The translations under genes were made by a program, and so were the position numbers. 23,438 nt of DNA from a virus. Below, piece after piece: positions 7,753 to 16,300 of this stretch; position 1 is the stretch's first letter, and the number at the start of each line of letters is the position of its first letter. The DNA lies in IMG/VR virus record IMGVR_UViG_3300032523_000846, positions 1-23,438 of that record, one strand, 5' to 3'. A model generated the notes under the pieces. That model was not told the origin of the DNA. It did no database searches and was given only the letters and a program-made list of their open reading frames with translations.

Positions 7753-8184
7753 ATGGAATCAAATCAGTTTTTTAAGAAAATCCGAGAAATAATCAGAGAA
7801 GAAATAGATTACGCGTTGGATAAAAAATTAAATACTCCACCGGTAGTCAAAAAAAGTCAAAAAGAAACTATTGAGCATGGGTTATCTTTATTAAAACAAT
7901 ATCAAGATAAACCTAAACCTCAACAAAAACCAAAACAATCAAAGTCTGCTTATGGTTCTATACAAGATATTTTGGCAGAAACAAGAAGAACATTACAAGA
8001 AAGCAACGATTTAGACGGTGAATTTTCATTCACATCTGATATGGCAAGCGAATTTGGTAATTCTAAATACGGTGCTATACCACAAGGTGTTAATCCAAAC
8101 GAAGTTCCATCCGATGTAATGAGTGCGTTAACAAGAGATTACTCTGCACTTGTTAAGAAAATGGATGAGAAAAAAGGGAGATAA
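7753..8184 (+). CDS. Small conserved-looking unknown protein upstream of gp25
   Basis: 143 residues, ATG start with GAGTAGG upstream. Not recognised. Residues 1-27 form a charged amphipathic helix (KKIREIIREEIDYALDKK). About 35-50 is helical. About 52-65 is a Lys/Pro/Gln-rich linker (KPKPQQKPKQSK). About 70-85 is another helix (IQDILAETRRTLQES), and the C-terminus is basic (DYSALVKKMDEKKGR). There is no signal peptide, membrane segment or enzyme motif. Only three bases separate its stop from the gp25-like start, so it is probably co-transcribed and translationally linked. A baseplate accessory or assembly role is possible from position alone. In T4-like phages small proteins of the wedge (such as gp53) are also near here, but I see no specific similarity. 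Confidence 0.75.
   Translation: MESNQFFKKIREIIREEIDYALDKKLNTPPVVKKSQKETIEHGLSLLKQYQDKPKPQQKPKQSKSAYGSIQDILAETRRTLQESNDLDGEFSFTSDMASEFGNSKYGAIPQGVNPNEVPSDVMSALTRDYSALVKKMDEKKGR
8176..8180 (+). promoter_or_regulatory. Shine-Dalgarno site deciding a GTG start
   Basis: GGGAG, inside the end of the upstream gene, is seven bases before GTG 8188. The ATG at 8184 is in another frame and hits a stop after five codons, so GTG is the start. Confidence 0.8.
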
Positions 8185-8187
8185 TGA

Positions 8188-8682
8188 GTGGCAACATTTA
8201 GAAGAAAAAGAGAATTTGTAAATCCTAATAATCCTAATATAAATTTGGGAAAACCAATTGGAGTTTTAATTCCATTTAATGCAGAATCAGGGATATTTAG
8301 ACAAAGTTTTACAAATACTCAACAAGTTTTATCTAACTTGAAAAATCTTTTGTTGACTTCAAAAGGTGAACGGTATATGTTACCAACCTTTGGCACGGAT
8401 ATTCGTACTGTATTATTTGATAATATTTCAAGTGAAGACGAATTTACAGGCAGATTGAATTCTGAAATAGAAAGTGCAATTACAGAATGGATGCCGTTCT
8501 TAACAATTGTTCAATTGGAAACAATAATACCAGCAGTTGACCCACGATTAGACGATCCAGGTCATGCTGTTTCTATAAAATTAGTTGTAAAAATTAGTGG
8601 TACAAACATTTATCTACCTATACAGATATTTATATCGGATACAGGAAACTTACTAATACGAGAGGCAATCTATAATGGCTGA
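8188..8682 (+). CDS. 25: gp25-like baseplate wedge protein (GPW/gp25 family)
   Basis: 164 residues with a GTG start. The central part matches the GPW/gp25 pattern: FRQSFTNTQQVLSNLKNLLL (about 38-57), then TSKGERYMLPTFGTDIRTVL, with the family's G-E-R-x-x-x-P-x-F-G-x-x-x-x-x-x-L-F signature, and a helix with EIESAITEWMPFL. T4 gp25 is 132 residues, so this one is slightly long, with an N-terminal basic extension (about residues 1-25). In contractile injection systems gp25 anchors the wedge to the inner baseplate and starts sheath assembly; its EPR-like motif contacts gp6-type proteins. Here the motif reads GERYMLP. Its end overlaps the gp6-like start by eight bases, the usual arrangement, which supports co-translation. 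Confidence 0.93.
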   Translation: MATFRRKREFVNPNNPNINLGKPIGVLIPFNAESGIFRQSFTNTQQVLSNLKNLLLTSKGERYMLPTFGTDIRTVLFDNISSEDEFTGRLNSEIESAITEWMPFLTIVQLETIIPAVDPRLDDPGHAVSIKLVVKISGTNIYLPIQIFISDTGNLLIREAIYNG

Positions 8683-10576
8683 TTTAGTTAAAAAAGACAT
8701 TCGTTATCTTTCAAGAGATTTCTCTTCTTTGAAACAAAACCTTATTGATTTTACGAAAAATTATTTTCCAAATACATATCAAGATTTTAATGAAGCATCA
8801 CCTGGTATGATGTTCTTAGAAATGGCTGCATATGTTGGTGATGTTTTGTCATATTATACAGATGTTACTCTTCAAGAAACAATGCTTTTACACGCAACTG
8901 AACGTGTAAACATATTAAATACGGCACAATCTCTTGGATATATGCCTAAAAATAGAATTGCTGCTAATGTAAAACTTGATGTTTTTCAAATAGTTCCTGC
9001 TAAAACTATAGTTTCTGCTAGTGGAAGTCAAGTTGTACCAGATTATTCATACGCATTTGCAATAGAACCTGGTATGGTAGTCGGTGCAACAACTAATTCT
9101 GGCGTTGAGTTTAGAACAGTTGATTTTGTTGATTTTAAATTTAGTAGTAATATTGACCCAACCGAAGTTACTCCGTTTGAAGTTGATGTAAACGGTGAAG
9201 TTTTATTTTGGTTATTAAAAAAATCAGTAAAAGCAATTTCTGGTAAAGTAGAGTATTTTGATTATGAATTTAACGATCCAAAACCATACGATAGAGTTGT
9301 ACTGAATAATGCAGATTTTATAGAAATTTTATACGGTATTGATGACGATAATAATACTTGGTATAATGTACCGTATCTCGCTGCTGATACTATATTTAGT
9401 CCAGTTATAAATATTGCAAGAAATGATACAGAGTTATCCGCATATAGAGATGAAACACCGTATCTTCTTAAATTAAAGAAAGTTTCAAGAAGATTTACAT
9501 TAAGAACAGTTGACCAAGGAATTTATGAAATACAGTTTGGTGCTGGTGTTGCTGACTTAGATGATGAGGAACTAATACCGAATCCAGATTTAATTGGAAG
9601 TTCATTAACTGGTATTGAAAGTTCTGTTTCTTTGGATATAGATCCTTCTAACTTTTTATATACTAAAACATACGGACTTGCTCCAAATAATACTACAATT
9701 AGAATTTATTATACAACCGGTAAGGGTATACAAGATAATGTTGCAAGTGATACACTTACCAGAATTTTAACTAGAAGTATTTTACTTGATGAAACTGGTC
9801 TTGATAATGTTTTATACACTCAGATAGTTGCAAGTTTAGCGGTTACAAATCCAAAGCCGGCCGTAGGTGGTAAAGCAGGTGATGAAATAAACGAGATACG
9901 AAATAATGCTTTAGCAAATTTTGCTTCACAAAACAGAGCAGTAACTAAAGAAGATTATATTATTAGGGCTTACACGTTACCTTCCAAGTATGGTTCTATT
10001 GCAAAAGCATATATTACAAAAGATACACAATTAACGGTTGAATCCATATATAATACGGAAAGAATTCAAAACAATTTAGCCTTAAATTTTTATGTATTAG
10101 GATATGATGCTAATAATAAATTAACTGTTATTAATGATGCAACTAAGGAAAACTTAAAAACTTATTTGAATTATCATAGAATATTAACAGATGCTATTAA
10201 CATTCGTGACGCATATATAATTAATATCGGAATTGAATTTGATATAATAACTTTTCCAGATCAAAATAGTAATCAAGTTATATTAAGATGTATAAACCGA
10301 TTAAAACAATATTTTGATGTAAATAAATGGCAAATAAATCAACCTATTATAGTTAGTAATATATTCACCGAATTGGATAGAATAGAAGGTGTACAAACCG
10401 TTGTTGATGTTAGGTTAACAAACAAATACGATCAAACATTAGGTTATTCTCCAAATGCTTATAATTTACAAGAAGCAACAAGAAATGGAATTGTTTTCCC
10501 TTCTTTGGATCCTTCTATTTTTGAAATAAAATACCCAGATAATGATATTATTGGTAGAGTGAGGGCATTCGGATGA
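8675..10576 (+). CDS. 6: gp6/J-like baseplate wedge protein
   Basis: 633 residues, close to T4 gp6 (660). The N-terminus has the family's recognisable look: DIRYLSRDFSSLKQNLIDF, then FNEASPGMMFLEMAAYVGDV and LSYYTDVTLQETMLLHATER (about residues 8-85), followed by NILNTAQSLGYMP. The middle (about 90-350) is beta-rich; about 400-440 carries the conserved NEIRNNALANFASQNRAVTK-type segment followed by EDYIIRA, typical of baseplate J/gp6 proteins. The C-terminus has the ferredoxin-like segment with AYIINIGIEFDIITFPDQNS and IVSNIFTELDRIEGVQTV. In the wedge, two gp6 copies and one gp7 build the ring-forming heterotrimer of the baseplate. It overlaps gp25 by eight bases and the next gene by four (ATGA). 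The call is firm at family level. Confidence 0.93.
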   Translation: MADLVKKDIRYLSRDFSSLKQNLIDFTKNYFPNTYQDFNEASPGMMFLEMAAYVGDVLSYYTDVTLQETMLLHATERVNILNTAQSLGYMPKNRIAANVKLDVFQIVPAKTIVSASGSQVVPDYSYAFAIEPGMVVGATTNSGVEFRTVDFVDFKFSSNIDPTEVTPFEVDVNGEVLFWLLKKSVKAISGKVEYFDYEFNDPKPYDRVVLNNADFIEILYGIDDDNNTWYNVPYLAADTIFSPVINIARNDTELSAYRDETPYLLKLKKVSRRFTLRTVDQGIYEIQFGAGVADLDDEELIPNPDLIGSSLTGIESSVSLDIDPSNFLYTKTYGLAPNNTTIRIYYTTGKGIQDNVASDTLTRILTRSILLDETGLDNVLYTQIVASLAVTNPKPAVGGKAGDEINEIRNNALANFASQNRAVTKEDYIIRAYTLPSKYGSIAKAYITKDTQLTVESIYNTERIQNNLALNFYVLGYDANNKLTVINDATKENLKTYLNYHRILTDAINIRDAYIINIGIEFDIITFPDQNSNQVILRCINRLKQYFDVNKWQINQPIIVSNIFTELDRIEGVQTVVDVRLTNKYDQTLGYSPNAYNLQEATRNGIVFPSLDPSIFEIKYPDNDIIGRVRAFG

Positions 10577-11745
10577 TTTATACACTATACGCTCAAAAAG
10601 ATACAACTATTTATGAAAAATTTGAAACACTTAATAGCGGATTAGATCCATTATTGGAATTATCTCACGAAAAAGCATCTACATCATCTTTAGTTTATAA
10701 TAGTCGTGTTTTAATGAAATTTGACATGAGTGAAATAGAAAGTAGAGTGGATGCTGGTAAAATTTCTCAAAACGCAAAATACTATTTATCATTACGTTCT
10801 GCTGACGTTAGAGAAATACCACAAGAATATACTGTTTATGCTTATCCATTGAGTTCTTCTTGGACAAACGGAACTGGAAAATATTTTAATAATCCAATAA
10901 CTACCGATGGCGCTTCTTGGAAATATAGAACATCAAAGACAATAGGTGTTGAATGGGATATTCCACCTGCAATTTTAAATTATGAATGGGATAACGCTTC
11001 ACTGACTTGGGTTGATGCTAATCTTTTATTTGGTGTAAACCTTTCAGCGTATGTTACCGCATCTTATAATTCTAAGGAAGGCGGTGGTACATGGTGGACA
11101 TATGATAATGTAGAGTGTACACAATCGTTTTCATATGAATCTTCTGACATTTATATGAACATTTCTCAGATAGCAAAGAAATGGATAACTGGTTCTGGTA
11201 GATTTGTAAACGATGGCTTAATTATGAAGTTCAGTCAAGAACTTGAAAATTCAGGCGAAAGCTTAACAAGTCTTAAATTCTTCGGTACTGATAGTAATAC
11301 AATATATGTTCCAAGATTACACGTTGTTTGGGACGATTCTATATTTATTACTGGAAGTTTAACACGAGTAGATGTTGACGGATTAATACCAAACATTAAG
11401 TTAAAGAAGTTTTATTCACAAGATGAAAAACCAAAAATAAAAATACATGCTAATAAAAGATTTCCACAAAAAAATTATACAACTGAAGCATATAATTTAA
11501 CAAACTATTATTTACCTACTTCATCCTATTATGAAGTAAGAGATGCACATACTGATGAAGTAATTTTACCGTTTGATTATACTGGTTCAAAGATAAGTTG
11601 CGATGGTACAAGTAGTTATTTTAATTTATGGATGAACTCTTTTCAACCAGAACGATTTTATAGAATAGTATTAAAAGTAGAAACATCGGGCGGAGATAAT
11701 GTTCAAATATTTGATAACAATTATTACTTTAAGGTTACGAGATAA
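10573..11745 (+). CDS. DNRLRE-like beta-sandwich structural protein
   Basis: 390 residues, ATG in an ATGA overlap with the gp6-like gene, so probably translationally coupled. The first 250 residues resemble DNRLRE-type carbohydrate-binding-like domains: ATG followed by LYAQKDTTIYEKFETLNSG, then SRVLMKFDMSEI, KYYLSLRSADV, VYAYPLSSSWTNGTGKY, and ISQIAKKWITG, in the family order (thin strand, FD-x-S, strand, W-rich motif). Residues about 250-390 form a second beta-rich part ending in YRIVLKVETSGG and NNYYFKVTR. There is no signal peptide or transmembrane segment. In other settings DNRLRE-like domains occur in secreted and surface proteins that bind or act on polysaccharide. Here the gene sits inside the wedge cluster, so a baseplate-peripheral or host-glycan-binding role is plausible but inferred. 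The domain assignment is moderate; it could be a different jelly-roll. Confidence 0.8.
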   Translation: MIYTLYAQKDTTIYEKFETLNSGLDPLLELSHEKASTSSLVYNSRVLMKFDMSEIESRVDAGKISQNAKYYLSLRSADVREIPQEYTVYAYPLSSSWTNGTGKYFNNPITTDGASWKYRTSKTIGVEWDIPPAILNYEWDNASLTWVDANLLFGVNLSAYVTASYNSKEGGGTWWTYDNVECTQSFSYESSDIYMNISQIAKKWITGSGRFVNDGLIMKFSQELENSGESLTSLKFFGTDSNTIYVPRLHVVWDDSIFITGSLTRVDVDGLIPNIKLKKFYSQDEKPKIKIHANKRFPQKNYTTEAYNLTNYYLPTSSYYEVRDAHTDEVILPFDYTGSKISCDGTSSYFNLWMNSFQPERFYRIVLKVETSGGDNVQIFDNNYYFKVTR

Positions 11746-11747
11746 TT

Positions 11748-13337
11748 ATGTTAGAACGTGATGCATTGACTGGTGGAATCGTAAGTTATACCGATGATAG
11801 TGAAATTCAAAATCAAGGAGTTCTTGACGTAGCCGTGTTAGACGGAAGATATATACGTAGAGATTTTTCTCGTATAATAGATACTACGTTTAAGTCACTA
11901 AAAGGTGCAGCTTCCGCGGAAGCAAACGTAAATAAGAAAATAAAAAGTATTCAAAATAGAGCTTTATTACCAGGTGAGTTGGAAAAAATAGCGGGTAGAA
12001 ACTTACCAGATACGATATTAAGTGATACGGAAAAAGCACAATTTGCTAAAAAAGAATTTCTCAATACTATATCTAATTTGATTAGTATGGATAGTAACAC
12101 AACTACTGGTATGCAATATCAAATGGATCAAATGAAAGAACAATTAGGAACTAAAGATTCTATTATAAGTCAACAAATACAAACAATTTCAAAATTTGAT
12201 GATGTTTTATCATCGGTTTCTGCTGAAAGAGCACTTGCGGTTTCAAAAGCAGAAAGATTACGTGAAGCAAATGTTTCATTACAAAGACAAGCAGATGAAA
12301 AATTATCAAGGATACAAAACGAAGTAGTTGCTCAAAGAAAACAAGCAGAAAAATCAGCAACAGAGTTAAAAACTGCTTTGGTAGATAATATAAGTGCAAC
12401 AAATACAAAACAAGATGTTGATATTGAACAACTTAAATTACAAAATTTACAATTACAACAAAATCTTGTAGACACAGCTAATGCAATATCTGATACAAAA
12501 CAATCTATTATAGACTTACAAAATTCAGTAGATGCTGCTGCTGCAGCCGATGCATCTGGCTCTAATACACCACCACCACCGTCACCAGTCGGACCAACTA
12601 CGGATCCTAATATATTAACCGCTCTTGGATTATTACCTGATCACGTTTCGTATGTTGACACTCCAAGCGGTAGAGTTATGAACGTGTTCAGAAGTGTAAC
12701 TGTTTCATCACAAGCGGTAAAAAATGGGGCACTTATGGTAAAGTTCGGTGTTGTTAATGGAACATTTGATTGTTCTGGTGTTGGGTTAACAACTTTAGCA
12801 GGCGCGCCATCCAAGTGTTCTGAATTTAATTGTTCAAATAATTCGTTAATTTCATTACAAGGCTCACCACAAATTGTTTACGATGGAACAGTTGATTGTT
12901 CTAAAAATAAATTAAAAGATTTATTAGGTGGCCCACAAACTGGTGCTTTTACTAAATTAGACGGTGATGTTGCTACTGCACAGCGTAATACGTTTTATAG
13001 ATATGATTGTTCAAACAATGAATTGAACACACTAAAGGGGTATCCTCAGACTTCTTCCGATTTAGGTGGAGCTACCGATGTTACGGTAATAATGGCGGAT
13101 TTTAATTGTTCCAATAATCAGTTTCTTGTTGAAATCGATGGTGTAACTGCCACACCAGGAAAACAACCTATGAATATATTTAATGCAAGTAATTGCCTTC
13201 TTACTGACGCCTCGTTGGGGCGTTCTCAGATACGTTGGGCAACCTTAGAATTTAATGGCGCAAATCAACAAAATGGAATAAAATTAGACGCTAGTGTAGT
13301 TAAACAATACACAAAAGCAGTAACCGTTATAGTATAA
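11748..13337 (+). CDS. Coiled-coil baseplate/fibre protein with LRR tip
   Basis: 529 residues, ATG two bases after the previous stop. Residues 1-100 are an unrecognised N-terminal anchor with DGRYIRRDFSRIID. About 100-268 is a long, nearly Pro-free helical stretch rich in Gln, Lys, Glu, Ala and Leu, likely a coiled coil (for example LKLQNLQLQQNLVDTANAIS). An Ala run and a linker GSNTPPPPSP follow (about 262-285). LRR units occupy about 330-460 (FDCSG, FNCSNN, VDCSKN, YDCSNN, FNCSNN). The C-terminal cap has LTDAS, FNGANQQNG and ends VIV. The linker and cap resemble those of the first gene in the window, suggesting they are paralogues. The layout (anchor, stalk, linker, tip) is that of a trimeric or dimeric short fibre or whisker; oligomeric state is inferred. 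It lies between wedge genes, so attachment to the baseplate is likely. Confidence 0.87.
   Translation: MLERDALTGGIVSYTDDSEIQNQGVLDVAVLDGRYIRRDFSRIIDTTFKSLKGAASAEANVNKKIKSIQNRALLPGELEKIAGRNLPDTILSDTEKAQFAKKEFLNTISNLISMDSNTTTGMQYQMDQMKEQLGTKDSIISQQIQTISKFDDVLSSVSAERALAVSKAERLREANVSLQRQADEKLSRIQNEVVAQRKQAEKSATELKTALVDNISATNTKQDVDIEQLKLQNLQLQQNLVDTANAISDTKQSIIDLQNSVDAAAAADASGSNTPPPPSPVGPTTDPNILTALGLLPDHVSYVDTPSGRVMNVFRSVTVSSQAVKNGALMVKFGVVNGTFDCSGVGLTTLAGAPSKCSEFNCSNNSLISLQGSPQIVYDGTVDCSKNKLKDLLGGPQTGAFTKLDGDVATAQRNTFYRYDCSNNELNTLKGYPQTSSDLGGATDVTVIMADFNCSNNQFLVEIDGVTATPGKQPMNIFNASNCLLTDASLGRSQIRWATLEFNGANQQNGIKLDASVVKQYTKAVTVIV
12739..13125 (+). repeat. LRR tract 3
   Basis: Five recognisable units with DCSN/NCSN cores separated by L-x-x-L and GAP/GSP/GGP turns, interrupted by a non-repeat insertion between the third and fourth units. 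Same repeat type as tracts 1 and 2. Boundaries are approximate. Confidence 0.8.
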
Positions 13338-13351
13338 CATAGGATATTTTA

Positions 13352-16300
13352 ATGTCAAATTTTAATTATACAAATATAGACTCAATACTTTTAGCAACGA
13401 ATCCCATTCGTGGTTCAAGAACACGCTTATCTTCGGTTAGAAGAAAATTAGTTGTTCCTACATTGAATGATTCAGAAGATCAATATTTTGGTAGAGAATC
13501 TTCACTTGAATTGCACGTATTTTTAGCAAACACTACCTATGTTGATAATTCGTCTTTGTATGATGTTCCATTTAAAATAGAAGCAAGAAGTGAGATAATT
13601 ACTTCGGGTGGTGTTACTGAAAAGGTTGATAGAAAATATGTTTTAATCGATGTACACGATCATATTCAAAATTTATTAGAATTACCACCAGACAATTATA
13701 AAATTGTTTATAACTTTTTTAGAAATCTTATTGGTGGTTCTACCGATGAAATCGGAAGATTATTTATAACAGAAATTTCACAGGATAGAAGAGAATTAAA
13801 ATTAGCACTTAAATATCCAGAGAATACTGCTGCAAAAACCGATTTAACTAAATTTGTATTAAATTATCTTTCATCAACAACTTATCTACCACCTATTATA
13901 TTAAATTTTGGTGAAAATTTAATAGTTGATGTTATAAATGTTACTTCCGATGGTGATGACACTTATTTTTATGTAAAATTATATGATGTGCTTCCACCTG
14001 AAATTGATTTATATTATGAATGCTGGTTAGGAAGTCAAATTCTAAAACCTTGGATAGATAATCTAGTTGTTAGAAGTCAACAAGCAATGGATATGATTCC
14101 TTATATTAAAGGACCAAATTTTGAAGTTGACTATGATTATTGGGTAAATACGGAAACTGGATATAAGTCTTGGAATGATTTATTATCAACCAATGTACAA
14201 ACTTCTCAGGAAATTTTAAATAGATATGTTAATGATACTGGTTCTAGTGTAAAATTAAATGTTAATTATAGAGATTTTTCTAACTTCGTATTTTACTCTT
14301 CTGCTGAAGATAGATCTGCTAATTTCTTTTATAAACTTGGATTAATTGAAACATACAATACACAACTTTTATTATTGAATACATATACGGGTTCTGTTAG
14401 TGCAAATGTTATTAATGTTAAACATTTAAGAGATAAAATTGCCCAAGGATTTGATGATTTTGAAAAATGGATGTATTATGAAACAACGGCGAGTAATTTT
14501 TATACTAGTCAATCTGCTGCAATAATTACGCCATATCCAAAATATGAAGTTGATGCAACTTCTAGTGATTATCATATTTTAACAAAAGAGGGTAAATATA
14601 AATTATATTCTGTTTTATCTGATACTGGTATAGATTGGTATAATGATTTAGTTGATAATGGACTTGAATACGATTTAAAAAATTATAATTCATTACAAAA
14701 AGCAATACCAGAATACATACTAGACGATGGTCAGAGTGAACAATTCAAAACATTTGTAAACATGATTGGTCAGCACTTTGACATTTTATATTTATACACG
14801 GATCATATACTAAAGAAAAACACAAGAAAAGAAAATCCAAAAGATGGACTTTCTCAGGATTTAGTTTATGAAACAGCAAAAAATTTAGGTTGGACACTTT
14901 CAAGTGGAACTCAAACAAAAGATATTTGGGAATACGCACTTGGATTAAGTGGAAGTGGTGAACCTATTTGGACTGGTAAAACAACAATAAACAAATATCT
15001 TTCAAAATCAGAAGAAGACAGAACAAAGGAAGTTTGGAGAAGAATATTAAATACTCTTCCGTATGTATATAAAAGTAAAGGTACTTCACGAAGTATAAAG
15101 GCATTACTTTCCGCATATGGAATTCCTTCAACTATTCTTTCAATTCGTGAATATGGTGGTCCTGATAATGCAGACTTTGGTAAAATTCCAAGAGTAGAGT
15201 GGGATAAACAAACATATTATCTTAACTTTTTAGGAAGTAAGCAGCAACCACCCACAAATCAGTATGTTCAAGTTCCTTGGGAAAAAGTAAATAATGCAAG
15301 TAGTCAATGGCAATATCCCGATACTTTGACTTTCCGTTGGAAAATGTACGATACAAAATATTATCCATATGTGGATAATAAAGTTCAAACTATTTTACAA
15401 AAACAATCTGGTAGTAGATTAGATTGGTATGTAACAATAGCAAACGATGGAACTGATTATGACAAAGGAAGTTTAACTTTCCATATGCACGATGGGGCCA
15501 GTGCATATAAATCTGCTTCAATTACAGACCAATATTTGTATGATGCTGTACCACTAAATATTATGCTTCAAAGACGAGTTTCAACCGATTTAACTTCTTC
15601 AAATCAAATTTATGACTTGATTCTTAAAACAGGAAAATACGGTAAGATTGTAATTGAACAATCAGCAAGTATTATTATAAGTGGAAGTGTAAGTGGTAGT
15701 TATAATCAAGCATGGGCGTCTGATGGACAATTATATATTGGTTCTGGTTCAAATCCACAGACTGATAAAATTCTATCTGGTTCAATTTTTGAATTAAGAT
15801 ATTGGTCTAATATATTAAAAACTTCTTCTTTTGATAATCATGTATTAGCACCGAGGGCATATAATTCTAATAATCCAACTGGTTCTTTCTATGATTTACA
15901 AGGACAATGGCAATTCTGGAAAAAATTCGATGCTGCGGTAACTACTAGCTTTATAAGTAGTCACCCCGATCAAACCAAGAAAACATTTTATTCTTCTTCT
16001 AAAACAGCGTATCTAAATGGATTTAATACTTCATCGTTTGAATCTTTAGCCGAAACATATAATATGGAAGTTGCTACAATAGCAAACAATACGCCATTTA
16101 CTGAAAAAGTAAGAATAGATTCCGCTTCATTACAAGATTCGTTGCAGACTGACAAGTCGGTAACGGTAACTCAGTTTGATAAATATTCACTCGATTCAAG
16201 TAAATTGATGGTTGCATTTTCACCTCAGCACATAATAAATGAAGATATTTATGAATCTTTAGGATACACAGTATTAGATGATTATTTCGGTGGTTATGAT

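Noticed and set aside
12163-12408. Minus-strand frame with a very Leu/Phe-rich product that looks like a membrane protein
   Set aside because: It is the antisense of the Gln/Lys/Glu-rich coiled coil in the 11748-13337 gene; CAA, AAA and GAA codons read backwards give Leu and Phe, so the hydrophobicity is an artefact.
12801-12808. GGCGCGCC palindrome, striking in AT-rich DNA
   Set aside because: It falls in codons for a Gly-Ala-Pro LRR turn; with a single copy there is nothing to suggest a signal.
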